A stretch of 64,000 nt of DNA, taken from Desulfarculus baarsii DSM 2075. GTDB lineage: Bacteria; Desulfobacterota; Desulfarculia; Desulfarculales; Desulfarculaceae. The position numbers and the translations under genes were made by a program. Below are positions 1 to 8,315 of the stretch, one piece after another. The notes under the pieces were generated by a model, which saw only the letters and a program-made list of their open reading frames with translations, was not told where the DNA came from and searched no databases. The stretch covers positions 585,501-649,500 of the forward strand of contig NC_014365.1 in assembly GCF_000143965.1 (NCBI RefSeq). Direction: 5' to 3'. How positions within the stretch are numbered: the first letter of the stretch is position 1; each line of letters begins with the position of its first letter.

Positions 1-816
1 GTCCACGGCCAGGCCCCGGCAGTCGGCCGCATTGATGGTGGCCGCGCCCAGGCGCAGGCCCAGGGGCCAGGCCGGGCCCTGGGGCGTCTCCAGGCGGATG
101 CCTTCCAGGCGGGCCATGATCTCCTCGGCGGCCTGGCGGGGCTGGCCCTCGTCGTCGGACCACAAGACGGCCAGGGCGTTGCCCAGGCGGGCCAGGCAGA
201 TGCTGTCGGCGGCGGCCTCGCGCAGGCGGCCGGCCGTGACGGCCAAGGCGCGATCGGCCAGGCGGCGGCCGTGACGCTCTTGCAGGGCGGCCAGGGCGTC
301 GACCTCCAGCAACGCCAGGCAGACCCCGCCGGGGTGCTGGGCCCCCAGGGCCGGCCGGCCGCGGCTCAACGACGGCCGCAGGCGGCTGATGGCCCCGGCC
401 ATGGCTTCATCCAGCACCGGCTCGATGAACAGGCCGCTGGTGGGGTCCAGATCGCGGCTCTGGCGCAGTCGGGCCGCCTCCATGGCCGCCTCCACCAGCG
501 AGGCCAGAAACGGCCCCACCTCGCCGGTAAGCTGCTTGGCCGAGACCTCGTGCACGGCCAGCACCGCCAGGCAGCGGCCTTCATCGCGCAGGGGGATCAG
601 CAAACGCGCCCCGGCCTCGTCGTAAAGCGCCCGGCCGTGGTTGGCGGCCCTGGCCAGGGGGTCGTTGCGGCCGGGCTCGTCGATCGGCGGCGGCAGCAGG
701 TCCACCCGGCCGCTTTTCAGGGCCCGGCGAAAGGGCGGTTTGATGGTCTCCTCGTAGCGGACGAGGGCCTCATAGCTGAGTTGCTGGGCGTGGCCGGAGT
801 TGGCGGCGATGGGCAA
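1..816 (-). CDS. GGDEF-like protein with degenerate active site, C-terminal end outside window
   Basis: Open reading frame of 272 codons that reaches the left edge without a stop, so the C-terminus is missing. I place the start at a TTG at 816, preceded by a GGGGGAAAG Shine-Dalgarno; no better ATG is available. The first ~120 residues look like a small GAF-type sensor (strands such as 'ARLLIPLRDEGRCLAVLAVH'). Residues ~145-270 follow a GGDEF fold: 'DPTSGLFIE', then 'CLALLEVDALAALQERHGRR', then 'CLARLGNALAVLW'. The signature loop, normally R-x-G-G-D/E-E-F, reads RLGNAL, so diguanylate cyclase activity is unlikely; a receptor or structural role is inferred. It starts 19 bases after the selA stop, so it is probably co-transcribed. 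Confidence 0.75.
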   Translation of the reverse strand, partial: MPIAANSGHAQQLSYEALVRYEETIKPPFRRALKSGRVDLLPPPIDEPGRNDPLARAANHGRALYDEAGARLLIPLRDEGRCLAVLAVHEVSAKQLTGEVGPFLASLVEAAMEAARLRQSRDLDPTSGLFIEPVLDEAMAGAISRLRPSLSRGRPALGAQHPGGVCLALLEVDALAALQERHGRRLADRALAVTAGRLREAAADSICLARLGNALAVLWSDDEGQPRQAAEEIMARLEGIRLETPQGPAWPLGLRLGAATINAADCRGLAVD

Positions 817-835
817 GGGCTTTCCCCCGTGGTTG

Positions 836-2236
836 TCAGGCGGCCAGGGCCTTGCAGGCCGCGATGATTTCGGCCCAGTCGGCCGGCAGGATGGTGCGCA
901 TGTCCATGAGCAGGCGGCCGTCGTCGAGCCGGCAGATGATCGGCTTGCGCCAGGCGCGCAGGGCCGCCTCCAGGGCGGTGGCGCTGCGGCCCTCGATCGC
1001 CACTTCCAGCAGGCGGCTGTCCGGCGCGGCCAGGGGCAAGGCCCCGCCGCCGACCAGGCTCGTCCCGCGCAGGCCGCGCACGGCGAGCCGGGGCAGCTTC
1101 AAGGCCCGCAGCTTGCGCAAAAGCGCGGCGGCCCGGGTCGCCAGTTCGTCGTAAGGCGTCGAGAGCATGCGCAGGGTCGGTATCTGCTCGATGGCCTTTT
1201 GCGGATCGCGGTAAAGCTCCAGCGTGGCCTCCAGGGCGGCCAGGGTCAGCTTGTCGATGCGCAACGCCCGGTTGATCGGGTTTTGGCGCAGCAGGCCGAT
1301 CAGATCGGCCCGGCCCAGCAAAATGCCGGCCTGGGGCCCGCCAAGGAGCTTGTCGCCGCTGAAGGCGACCAGGTCGGCGCCCATGGCCAGGGCGTCCTGC
1401 ACGGTGGGCTCGCGGGGCAGGCCAAAGGCGGCCAGATCCACGAAACAGCCCGAACCCAGGTCGTCCATCACCGGCAGGCCCCGTTTGCGGCCCAGGGCGA
1501 CCAACTCGGGCAGGGCCACCTCCTGGTGAAAGCCCACCACCGCGAAATTGCTGGTGTGGACCTTGAGCAGCAGGGCGGTCTGGTCGCTGATGGCCCGTTC
1601 ATAGTCGTGGATGTGGGTCTTGTTGGTGGCCCCCACCTCGCGCAGGATGGCCCCGCTGCGGGCCATGACGTCGGGGATGCGAAACGACCCGCCGATCTCG
1701 ACCAACTGGCCCCGGCTGACAATGACCTCGCGGCCGGCGGCCAGGCTCTGCAAGGCCAAAAAAACCGCCGCGGCGTTGTTGTTGACCACTAGCGCCGCCT
1801 CGGCCCCGGTGATCTCGCGCAGCACGCCGGCCACGTGTTCGTAGCGGCTGCCCCGGCGGCCGCCTTCCAGGTTGTATTCCAGATTGCTGTAGGAGCCGTT
1901 GGTGGCCACGATGCGCGCGATGGCCTGTTCGGCCAGCACCGAGCGGCCAAGGTTGGTGTGGACGACCACGCCGGTGGCGTTGATCAGCCCGCGCAGGCTG
2001 GGCCGGGCCATCTGGCGGGCCAGATCGGCGGCGCGGGCGGCGACGGCCTGGGCCGAGAGTTCGGCCTCGGGCGGGGCCGCGCCGTGGATGATGTCGCGGC
2101 GCAGTTGGTCCACGCTCTGGCGCGCGGCCCGCAGCACCAGGGCGCGGGGCAGTTGGTCCAGGGCCTCGGCCAGGGCCGCCTGGGCCAGGACCTGGTCGAT
2201 CTTGGGCAGGCGGGAGAGCGCGTTTTGATCGGCCAT
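836..2236 (-). CDS. selA: L-seryl-tRNA(Sec) selenium transferase
   Basis: 466 residues, normal for bacterial SelA. This PLP enzyme converts Ser-tRNA(Sec) to Sec-tRNA(Sec) using selenophosphate in the cytoplasm. Visible family blocks are 'INATGVVVHTNLGRSVL' (~86-101), 'YNLEGGRRGSRYEH' (~121-134), 'VNNNAAAVFL' (~151-160), 'VGATNKTHIHDYE' (~201-213) and the PLP-lysine segment 'AFSGDKLLGGPQAGILLG', where the lysine falls at ~296, matching the known catalytic Lys295 of E. coli. The ATG at 2236 has a GAGGAG Shine-Dalgarno; a longer frame exists upstream but belongs to the Nudix gene's territory. The neighbours are a Nudix hydrolase 17 bases upstream and a GGDEF-like gene downstream. selB and selC are not in the window. 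Its presence implies selenoproteins elsewhere in the genome. Confidence 0.97.
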   Translation of the reverse strand: MADQNALSRLPKIDQVLAQAALAEALDQLPRALVLRAARQSVDQLRRDIIHGAAPPEAELSAQAVAARAADLARQMARPSLRGLINATGVVVHTNLGRSVLAEQAIARIVATNGSYSNLEYNLEGGRRGSRYEHVAGVLREITGAEAALVVNNNAAAVFLALQSLAAGREVIVSRGQLVEIGGSFRIPDVMARSGAILREVGATNKTHIHDYERAISDQTALLLKVHTSNFAVVGFHQEVALPELVALGRKRGLPVMDDLGSGCFVDLAAFGLPREPTVQDALAMGADLVAFSGDKLLGGPQAGILLGRADLIGLLRQNPINRALRIDKLTLAALEATLELYRDPQKAIEQIPTLRMLSTPYDELATRAAALLRKLRALKLPRLAVRGLRGTSLVGGGALPLAAPDSRLLEVAIEGRSATALEAALRAWRKPIICRLDDGRLLMDMRTILPADWAEIIAACKALAA

Positions 2237-2253
2237 GGCGGCTCCTCGCGGCC

Positions 2254-2817
2254 TCAGCGGCCCGCCTTGTCGGTCAGGCCCCGGTGCAACCAGAAAAAAG
2301 CCAGGGCCGAGACGACCAGGCTGTGGTCGATGCGGCCGTCGGCGACCATGGCCGGCAGTTCGGCCAGCGGCGCGGTGAAGACCTCGATCATCTCGCCCTC
2401 GTCCAGGCGCTGGTCTGCCTTGGGCGCGGCGTTTTTGGCCAAAAAGGTGTAGCAGGTGTTTTCGAACAGGGCCGGGTTGGGGTTGACCTTGCCCAGGTAG
2501 ACAAGCTCGTCGGCGTCGTAGCCGGTCTCCTCGCGCATCTCCCTGGCCGCGGCGTCGATGGGCCGCTCGCCGGGATCGATCATGCCGCCGGGGATCTCGA
2601 TGGCCCAGTCGTTGGACCCCACGCGAAACTGCCTGATCAGCACCACTTGGCCGTCGGCGGTCAGGGGCACCACGTTGACCCAATCGGGGCTGGCCAGCAC
2701 CACGAAATCACGCTCGAGGCCGTCGCCGCGCCGGCAATGGCTCATGCTGGCCTCCAGCACGTGGTGCCGGAAAATCGTCCGCCGCTCTTTTCGCTCCCAC
2801 CGGTCGGAATCGCTCAC
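2254..2817 (-). CDS. Nudix hydrolase, ADP-ribose pyrophosphatase type
   Basis: 187 residues. A complete Nudix box is visible: 'GGMIDPGERPIDAAAREMRE' followed by ETGY fits G-x5-E-x7-R-E-x2-E-E-x-G. The upstream pattern 'VNVVPLTADGQVVLIRQFR' and 'IEIPGG' are typical of the ADP-ribose pyrophosphatase (NudF/YffH-like) branch, which hydrolyses ADP-ribose or related nucleoside diphosphate sugars to AMP and a sugar phosphate. The box glutamates bind the Mg2+ ions. Cytoplasmic, no signal peptide. It lies 17 bases upstream of selA on the same strand, probably the first gene of that operon; a functional link to selenium is not evident. Exact substrate is inferred only. Confidence 0.9.
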   Translation of the reverse strand: MSDSDRWERKERRTIFRHHVLEASMSHCRRGDGLERDFVVLASPDWVNVVPLTADGQVVLIRQFRVGSNDWAIEIPGGMIDPGERPIDAAAREMREETGYDADELVYLGKVNPNPALFENTCYTFLAKNAAPKADQRLDEGEMIEVFTAPLAELPAMVADGRIDHSLVVSALAFFWLHRGLTDKAGR

Positions 2818-2932
2818 CGATCTTATCCTCTCGCTTGCTTATGAGCAACGCAGATGGTTAAATCTGGTTTATGATGATTTCAAAGGCCGCCCCAGCCGAA
2901 GCGACGCCGAAACCTTACCATGGATACGCCAC

Positions 2933-3394
2933 ATGAACGTCGAACTGATAAACCCATTTTTGTCCGCCACCGTCAACGTCATCAAAACCATGGCCTTCAC
3001 GGAAGTCAAGCCTGGCAAGCCGTTTCTGAAAAAAGACCACCACGCCACCGGTGACGTTTCGGCGGTCATTGGCATCACCGGCGAAAGTGAGGGCTCGCTT
3101 TCGGTTTCGTTCACCGAAGAGTGCATCATCAACATCGTCAGCAACATGTTCGGTGAAAAGATCACCGCCATCAACCGCGAGGTGGAAGACGCCGTGGGCG
3201 AGATCACCAATATGATCTCCGGCGACGCCCGGCGCGAGCTTTCGGAAAAAGGCGTGATGCTCAAGGCCGCCATCCCTTCGGTGATCACGGGCAAGCAACA
3301 CACCATCAAGCATATGACCAATAGCCCCGTGATCGCCATACCGTTCAGCACCGCCAGCGGCGACTTCACGGTGGAGGTCTGTTTCACCAACTAG
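2933..3394 (+). CDS. CheX-like chemotaxis phosphatase domain protein
   Basis: 153 residues. CheX proteins remove the phosphate from CheY-P. The segment 'INPFLSATVNVIKTMAFTEV' at the N-terminus and 'EVEDAVGEITNMISGDARREL' (broken here at E/N pairs) carry the E-x2-N catalytic signature (GEITNM) typical of CheC/CheX/FliY phosphatases; here only one such helix is visible, as in CheX. The ATG at 2933 is the first in-frame methionine; the frame is open much further upstream but without an in-frame ATG or ribosome site. It is a single-gene unit divergent from the Nudix-selA operon and convergent with yggT. Three chemoreceptors elsewhere in the window fit a chemotaxis role. Confidence 0.85.
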   Translation: MNVELINPFLSATVNVIKTMAFTEVKPGKPFLKKDHHATGDVSAVIGITGESEGSLSVSFTEECIINIVSNMFGEKITAINREVEDAVGEITNMISGDARRELSEKGVMLKAAIPSVITGKQHTIKHMTNSPVIAIPFSTASGDFTVEVCFTN

Positions 3395-3407
3395 CGATGC
3401 GGCGACC

Positions 3408-3692
3408 TCAGCGGGCCAGCAACTCCAGGAGGCTGCCCAGCAGCACCCGCTGCACCAGCAGGATGGCGAAGATCACGATCATGGGCGCGATGTCCAACCC
3501 ACCGAAATTGGTGGGCAAAAGACGCCTGATCCTGGCGTAGACCGGCTCGGTGGCCCGCGATAGAAAGCGCACGATCGGGTTGTAGGGATCGGGGCTGACC
3601 CAACTGACCAGCGCGGCGATGATGACGATCCACATGTACACATGTAGGACATAATTGACGAACTGGAGCAAATTTATTAGAAAGACTTCCAT
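3408..3692 (-). CDS. YggT family membrane protein
   Basis: 94 residues with two hydrophobic helices, about residues 5-28 and 68-90, separated by a short polar segment 'SPDPYNPIVRFLSRATEPV'. The NP-x2-R-F-L-x3-TEP pattern is the YggT family signature. YggT proteins are small inner-membrane proteins of uncertain role, often near cell division or osmotic functions (family knowledge). The gene stands alone on the minus strand, convergent with the CheX-like gene (13 bases apart) and divergent from the PilZ gene. ATG start at 3692; nothing unusual in length. Confidence 0.92.
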   Translation of the reverse strand: MEVFLINLLQFVNYVLHVYMWIVIIAALVSWVSPDPYNPIVRFLSRATEPVYARIRRLLPTNFGGLDIAPMIVIFAILLVQRVLLGSLLELLAR

Positions 3693-3802
3693 GCTTCGAG
3701 TCCTGGTCGATTCGTTAGGTTAACGAGGGGCGCGTTGGCCCTATAGTGGAGCTTGCTCGGAGCCCTGTCAAGACCGGGCAGGGCGGGACCGGTTGTCGCG
3801 CA

Positions 3803-4591
3803 ATGATTTTTACGCGCAAAAAAGCGCCGGCCAAGCCGCCGGCGGCCAAGCCCAAGCCCCGGCCCGAGCCCACCCAAGAAGAGCTTCTGGCCGAGGCGCT
3901 CAGGCCCGGCCGCCAGGTCTGCCTGGCCGTGGCGGCCGATCTGGTCAGTGACCGGATCGACGTGCGCCCCAGCATGGTCCACGACATCGTCAAGGGCGGG
4001 CTGCTGATCCTGGCCCAGACCAACCCGCCCCTGGCCAAGCGCGCCGAGGGCCAGACGGTGGAGATAACCTTCCTGATCCCCCACCCCGACCGCGGGGCCG
4101 AGTATCTGCGCCTGGGCTACAAAACCAAGATCCTGCGCGTCATTGACGGCTGGAAGGTCGACGAGCGCCTGACCGACAACATCATCGTCGCGCCCAAGCC
4201 CCACAGGCTCGAGCGCACCACCCTGCGCCTGCACTACCGCGTCGAGCCGACCTCCGAGGCGCCGCTGCGCCTGCTTCTGGCCCCCGACGGCCCCGAGTTG
4301 GTGCTGCTCGACATCTCGGTGGGCGGGGCGCGTTTCAATCACCACCGCAACCTGGCCCTGGAGCATGACCAGGTCATCGAACTGCTGATGGAGGCCGAAA
4401 ACCTGTCGCTGGGCCTGCGGGCCCGGGTGGTGCGCACCTCGCGCGATGGCGCGACATCCCCCCGCGCGCCCACGACCACGGCCGTGCAGTTTGTCGAAAC
4501 CACGCCCGAGGCCAAGACCTGTCTGGGCCGGCTGGTCAACGAAATCGCTCGCCGCCAGCGGGCCAGGGACGCCGGCCTGCTGGACGAATGA
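3803..4591 (+). CDS. PilZ domain protein with YcgR-like N-terminal domain
   Basis: 262 residues. After a basic, Lys/Pro-rich N-terminus (~1-25) comes a beta-rich domain like the N-terminal flagellar-brake domain (~40-130). The C-terminal PilZ domain (~140-240) shows 'RTTLRLHYR', standing for the R-x3-R motif, and 'DISVGGARF', the D/N-x-S-x2-G motif that binds cyclic-di-GMP. This suggests a cyclic-di-GMP receptor controlling motility or secretion. I start at the ATG at 3803; a GTG at 3746 is in frame but gives an unusual, poorly supported extension. It is monocistronic and divergent from yggT. GGDEF and EAL proteins at 30.6-33.6 kb could provide and remove the ligand. Confidence 0.82.
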   Translation: MIFTRKKAPAKPPAAKPKPRPEPTQEELLAEALRPGRQVCLAVAADLVSDRIDVRPSMVHDIVKGGLLILAQTNPPLAKRAEGQTVEITFLIPHPDRGAEYLRLGYKTKILRVIDGWKVDERLTDNIIVAPKPHRLERTTLRLHYRVEPTSEAPLRLLLAPDGPELVLLDISVGGARFNHHRNLALEHDQVIELLMEAENLSLGLRARVVRTSRDGATSPRAPTTTAVQFVETTPEAKTCLGRLVNEIARRQRARDAGLLDE

Positions 4592-4628
4592 TCGGTCAAC
4601 CCCGCGCGGAACTGGGTTTTTTAGACCG

Positions 4629-4657
4629 TTGAGTTTGATTTTGGCCCTTGCTATACT
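4629..4657 (+). promoter_or_regulatory. Sigma-70-like promoter for the TPR protein gene
   Basis: TTGAGT, 17 bases, then TATACT. Five of six positions match in each hexamer and spacing is ideal. It ends about 95 bases before the ATG of the secreted TPR protein and is the only such site in this intergenic region. Confidence 0.65.
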
Positions 4658-4751
4658 AAAGCGCGAATGTGATTTCCGATCATGCGGCCGCCGGCGCGAG
4701 GCTGAACCCCGGCGCTCTTGGCGGCGGTCGGCCAACAAATCGAGGTAGCCT

Positions 4752-5171
4752 ATGAAAAACAAACGCATGGCGTTGGCCATGGCGCTGGCTCTCGTCCTCG
4801 GGCTGACCCTGGCGGCCACGGCCCAACAGGGCTCCACGCCGGCCGGCGATCCCCAGGCCGCCGCCGAAAGCCTGCGCTTCGGCCAGGAATCCTTCCAGCG
4901 CGGCCTCTATGGCCAGGCCAAGGCCTACTTCAAGCAGGCCCTTCAGGCCGATCCCTCCTCCGAGACGGCCTGGTCCTTCTACGACCTCTGCGTGATCTAC
5001 GACGTGGCCGAGCAGGTCAAAAAGGCTGGCCGGGTCGTCAGCACCGACGCGGCCTCGCCGGCCCCGGCCGCCGCCGCCGCCGCGCCACCGGCTCCAGCTC
5101 CGGCTCCGGCCATGCCGGCCCCGCCCAAGGCTGGCGGCGGCATGGTCATCGGCCACGACGAAGGCTGCTGA
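4752..5171 (+). CDS. Secreted TPR-containing small protein
   Basis: 139 residues. A signal peptide is clear: 'MKNKRMALAMALALVLGLTL' then AATA/QQ, a good signal peptidase I site. Residues ~35-75 form one TPR-like helix pair ('SLRFGQESFQRGLYGQAKAY', continuing with FKQALQADP). The rest is an Ala/Pro-rich linker of AP repeats and a short tail ending HDEGC. The single C-terminal Cys is noteworthy but there is no lipobox. RBS is GAGGT. No specific function can be given; TPRs suggest protein-protein contacts in the periplasm. It lies 76 bases upstream of the rhodanese gene on the same strand and may share its transcript. Confidence 0.8.
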   Translation: MKNKRMALAMALALVLGLTLAATAQQGSTPAGDPQAAAESLRFGQESFQRGLYGQAKAYFKQALQADPSSETAWSFYDLCVIYDVAEQVKKAGRVVSTDAASPAPAAAAAAPPAPAPAPAMPAPPKAGGGMVIGHDEGC

Positions 5172-5247
5172 TGCAAGGTTTCGCCTGGCCCGCGCGTGGC
5201 CGGGCGTTGGTGAACAATCACACTACCGTGAATGGAAAGGTGGAAAA

Positions 5248-5868
5248 ATGAAAAAATTCGTCAGCATCATGATGGCCGTCATGTTCATGGCCAGCGTGGC
5301 CACGGTGGCCATGGCCGCCGACAATCCCCTGGTCGACAAAGAGAAGGCTTTCTGGAAAGAATTCACCTCGGTCATCCCCAAGGACAAGATCGTCAACGTT
5401 GACGCTCTCTACGCCGAGTGGCAGAAGGTTCTCGCCGGCCAGAGCGACGCCATCCTGCTCGACGTGCGCACCCATCCCGAGTTCGACGCCTTCCACATCG
5501 AGGGCACCAGCCACATCCACGCCGGCCACATGTACACCATTCCCAAGGCCGTGCCCGATCCCAACGCCAAGATCTTCGTGTTCTGCCGCACCGCCCACCG
5601 GGCCGCCTACGTCGCGGCGTTCCTCTACAAGTACGGCTACACCAACGTCTACTACGTCGGTCCGATCAAGGACGGCGACAAGAAGGTCAACGAGGGCGGC
5701 GTGGTCGGTTGGGCTCAGAAGGGCTATCCCTTTGTCAACGCCTTCGCCGGTCAGATCGTCATCCAGCAGTACATGCAGCCCACCTGGACCGAGCGCAACT
5801 GCGGCAAGTACATCCGCGAGTTCAGCGGCCAGCGCGGCGAAAACTGCAGCAAGAAGACCCTGCAGTAA
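5248..5868 (+). CDS. Periplasmic rhodanese-like sulfurtransferase
   Basis: 206 residues with a signal peptide (MKKF start, hydrophobic to ~20, cleavage after AMA). A rhodanese domain spans ~40-165: 'DAILLDVRTHPEFDAFHIEG' is the conserved DVR block and 'IFVFCRTAHRAAYVAAFLYK' holds the active-site Cys in a CRTAHRA loop. Rhodaneses carry sulfane sulfur on this cysteine; in sulfate reducers periplasmic versions are thought to handle polysulfide or thiosulfate, which is inference here. After the domain is a ~35-residue tail with two more cysteines (NCGKY, ENCSKK). RBS AAAGGTGG is strong. A perfect terminator follows 30 bases downstream. Confidence 0.9.
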   Translation: MKKFVSIMMAVMFMASVATVAMAADNPLVDKEKAFWKEFTSVIPKDKIVNVDALYAEWQKVLAGQSDAILLDVRTHPEFDAFHIEGTSHIHAGHMYTIPKAVPDPNAKIFVFCRTAHRAAYVAAFLYKYGYTNVYYVGPIKDGDKKVNEGGVVGWAQKGYPFVNAFAGQIVIQQYMQPTWTERNCGKYIREFSGQRGENCSKKTLQ

Positions 5869-5898
5869 GCTTTGTCCGCCGGTCTGACGACCAGCGCC

Positions 5899-5947
5899 GG
5901 GGGAGCGTGGCCGCTTGACGGGGCCGCGCTCCCCCGCTTCATTTTTT
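5899..5947 (+). terminator. Rho-independent terminator after the rhodanese gene
   Basis: GGGGGAGCG pairs with CGCTCCCCC around a short GC-rich inner stem and a TTGA-containing loop, followed by CTTCATTTTTT. It separates the secreted-protein pair from the glycerate kinase operon. Confidence 0.85.
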
Positions 5948-5960
5948 GCCGGAGGAGATC

Positions 5961-7307
5961 GTGAGCCAGGCCCGACGCTCGCGCCAGGACGCGTGCAAAA
6001 TCATCCAGGCCGCCTTGGAGGCCGCCGACCCGGCCCGCGCCGTGAGCCGGGCCCTGCGCCTGGCGGGCGACGAACTCTGGGTGGGCCCGCGCCGCTTCGA
6101 CCTGCGGGCCTTTCGGCGCATTGTCTGCGTGGGCGCGGGCAAGGCCGGCCAGCCCATGGCCCAGGCCCTGGAGGCCGTGCTGGGCCCGCGCCTGGCCGAG
6201 GGCGTGGTGGTGGTCAAGGACGGCCACGGCGGGCCGACCGCCCTCACGCGCATCCTCGAGGCCAGCCACCCCGTGCCCGACCAGCGCGGCGTGACCGCGG
6301 CCCAGGCCGTGGCCGAGCTGCTGGCCCGCAACGCCGCCGCCGACACGCTGGTCTTTTGCCTGCTCAGCGGCGGCGGCAGCGCCCTGTTGCCAGCCCCGGC
6401 CCCCGGCCTGAGCCTGGCCGACAAGCAGGAGATCACCCGGCTGCTGCTGGCCTCGGGGGCCGACATCGGCCAGATCAACGCCATCCGCAAGCACCTCAGC
6501 GCCCTCAAGGGCGGCAACCTGGCCCGCCTGGCCGGCGCGGCCACCGTGGTGAGCCTGATCATCAGCGACGTCGTCGGCGACCGTCTGGACGTCATCGCCA
6601 GCGGACCCACCGTGGCCGATGAATCCACCTGGGCCCACTGCCGCCAGGCGTTGCTGGCGCGCGGCGTGTGGGAACAAGCCCCGGCCGCCGTGCGCCAACG
6701 CATCGAAGATGGCCTGGCCGGCCGCATCGCCGATACGCCCAAGGCCGACGACCCGGCCCTGCGGCGGGCGTTCAACCTGATCGTGGCCAGCAACCGCCAG
6801 GCCATCGAGGCCGCCGCCCACACCGCCGCCAGCCTGGGCTACACGGCCTTGATCCTCTCGACCACCATCGAGGGCGAGACCAAGGACATCGCCCGCATGC
6901 ACGCGGCCATCGCCCGCGAGGCCCTGGAGCACGGCCGGCCCGTGGCCGCGCCCTTTTGCCTGCTCAGCGGCGGCGAGACCACCGTCAGCCTGGGCCGGGC
7001 CACGGGCCTGGGCGGCCGCAACCAGGAGTTCGCCCTGGCCGCCGCGCCGGACCTGGCCGGGCTGGAGGGCGTGCTGGCCTTTTCGTTGGGCACCGACGGC
7101 ACCGACGGCCCCACCGACGCCGCCGGGGCCTGGGCCGACGGCCAGACCATGGCCCGGGCCGAGGCGTTGGGCCTGGATCAGGCCAAGTTTTTGGCCAACC
7201 ACGACGCCTATCATTTTTTTCAGGAGCTGGATGATTTGATCATCACCGGGCCCACCCGCACCAACGTCATGGACGTGCGCGCGGTGTTGGGCCTGGCGCG
7301 GAGCTGA
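5961..7307 (+). CDS. Glycerate 2-kinase (MOFRL family)
   Basis: 448 residues, usual for the GckA/TtuD family, which phosphorylates D-glycerate with ATP to 2-phosphoglycerate. Motifs seen: 'VCVGAGKAGQPMAQALE' (~38-54), 'FCLLSGGGSALLPAP' (~133-147), 'GQINAIRKHLSALKGGNLA' (~170-188), and the C-terminal MOFRL block 'CLLSGGETTVSLG' with 'GGRNQEFAL' and 'SLGTDGTDGPTDAAGA' (~325-390). I chose GTG at 5961 because GGAGGAG sits just upstream; a TTG five codons earlier overlaps that ribosome site. It begins an operon with two ABC transporter ATPases (6-base gap to the next gene). Cytoplasmic, serine/glycerate or hydroxypyruvate metabolism. Confidence 0.93.
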   Translation: MSQARRSRQDACKIIQAALEAADPARAVSRALRLAGDELWVGPRRFDLRAFRRIVCVGAGKAGQPMAQALEAVLGPRLAEGVVVVKDGHGGPTALTRILEASHPVPDQRGVTAAQAVAELLARNAAADTLVFCLLSGGGSALLPAPAPGLSLADKQEITRLLLASGADIGQINAIRKHLSALKGGNLARLAGAATVVSLIISDVVGDRLDVIASGPTVADESTWAHCRQALLARGVWEQAPAAVRQRIEDGLAGRIADTPKADDPALRRAFNLIVASNRQAIEAAAHTAASLGYTALILSTTIEGETKDIARMHAAIAREALEHGRPVAAPFCLLSGGETTVSLGRATGLGGRNQEFALAAAPDLAGLEGVLAFSLGTDGTDGPTDAAGAWADGQTMARAEALGLDQAKFLANHDAYHFFQELDDLIITGPTRTNVMDVRAVLGLARS

Positions 7308-7313
7308 GCCGCC

Positions 7314-8315
7314 ATGAGCGAACCGTTGTTGGCCATCAAGGGCCTGTCCATCGCTTTTCCTATTCAGGGCCGCTGGCCGCGCGCGGTCGACGAACTGGAT
7401 CTGGAAGTCCGTCCGGGCCAGATCGTGGGCTTGGTGGGCGAAAGCGGCTGCGGCAAATCCATGACCGCCCTGGGCGTGATGGGCCTTGTCCCGCCGCCGG
7501 GGCGCATCGAGGCCGGCCAGGTGATTTTCGAGGGCCGCGCGATGGTCGGCGCGCCCGAGGAGCGCCTGCGCGCCTTTCGCGGGGCCCAGGCGGCGATGGT
7601 CTTCCAAGAGCCCATGACCAGCCTCAACCCGGTGTTCACCGTGGGCCGCCAGATCGCCGAGGGCGTGCGGGCCCACCGGCCCGTGAGCAAGGCCCAGGCC
7701 TGGGAGCTGGCCGTGTCGGCCCTGGCCCAGGTGGGCATCGCCGATCCGGCCCGGCGGGCCAAGAGCTATCCCCACCAGCTAAGCGGCGGCATGCGCCAGC
7801 GGGTGATGATCGCCATGGCCCTGGCCATGTCGCCGCGTCTGCTGCTGGCCGACGAGCCGACCACGGCCCTGGACGTGACGATCCAGGCCCAGATTCTGCG
7901 CCTGATGGATCAGTTGCGCCAACAAACCGGCGCGGCGGTGCTGTTGATCACCCACGATCTGGCCGTGGTGGCCCAGACCGCCGATCAGGTGGCGGTGATG
8001 TACATGGGTCGCCTGGTCGAGCAAGCGCCGGTGGCCGAGTTTTTCGCCAACCCCCTGCACCCCTACGCCAACGGTCTGCTCGCGTGCCGGCCCTCGCTGA
8101 GCGCGCCGCGCGGCCAAAGGCTGCCGACCATCGGCGGCGCGGCCCCGGCGCTGGACCGGCTGCCGGCGGGCTGTGTTTTCAGCAACCGCTGCCCCCGGCG
8201 TTTCGGGCCCTGCCAAGAGGCCGAGCCAGAGCTGTGGCAGGTGGCGCCGGATCACTGGGTGCGTTGTTATCTGCATCACGACCGGGCCAGGGCCCGGCGG
8301 CGGGAGGCGGCATGA
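7314..8315 (+). CDS. Oligopeptide/dipeptide-type ABC transporter ATPase (DppD/OppD-like)
   Basis: 333 residues. Walker A 'GESGCGKS' (~42-49), Q-loop '[13 protein letters not shown]' , signature '[14 protein letters not shown]' (~159-172) and Walker B '[13 protein letters not shown]' with H-loop '[10 protein letters not shown]'. The C-terminal oligopeptide-transporter extension is present, with Cys-containing '[15 protein letters not shown]' (~285-300), which in this family is linked to an Fe-S or structural site. It powers import together with a partner ATPase, the next gene, with which it overlaps by 4 bases (ATGA). No permease or solute-binding gene accompanies the pair here. The substrate is therefore unknown; peptides or nickel are typical of the family. 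Confidence 0.93.
   Translation: MSEPLLAIKGLSIAFPIQGRWPRAVDELDLEVRPGQIVGLVGESGCGKSMTALGVMGLVPPPGRIEAGQVIFEGRAMVGAPEERLRAFRGAQAAMVFQEPMTSLNPVFTVGRQIAEGVRAHRPVSKAQAWELAVSALAQVGIADPARRAKSYPHQLSGGMRQRVMIAMALAMSPRLLLADEPTTALDVTIQAQILRLMDQLRQQTGAAVLLITHDLAVVAQTADQVAVMYMGRLVEQAPVAEFFANPLHPYANGLLACRPSLSAPRGQRLPTIGGAAPALDRLPAGCVFSNRCPRRFGPCQEAEPELWQVAPDHWVRCYLHHDRARARRREAA

Noticed and set aside
836-2683. 615-codon version of SelA with an N-terminal extension
   Set aside because: The extra 149 codons overlap the Nudix gene in another frame; ATG 2236 has a ribosome site and gives the family length.
3742-3771. Promoter TTGACA upstream of yggT
   Set aside because: The -35 is perfect, but any -10 at usable spacing matches only two or three bases.
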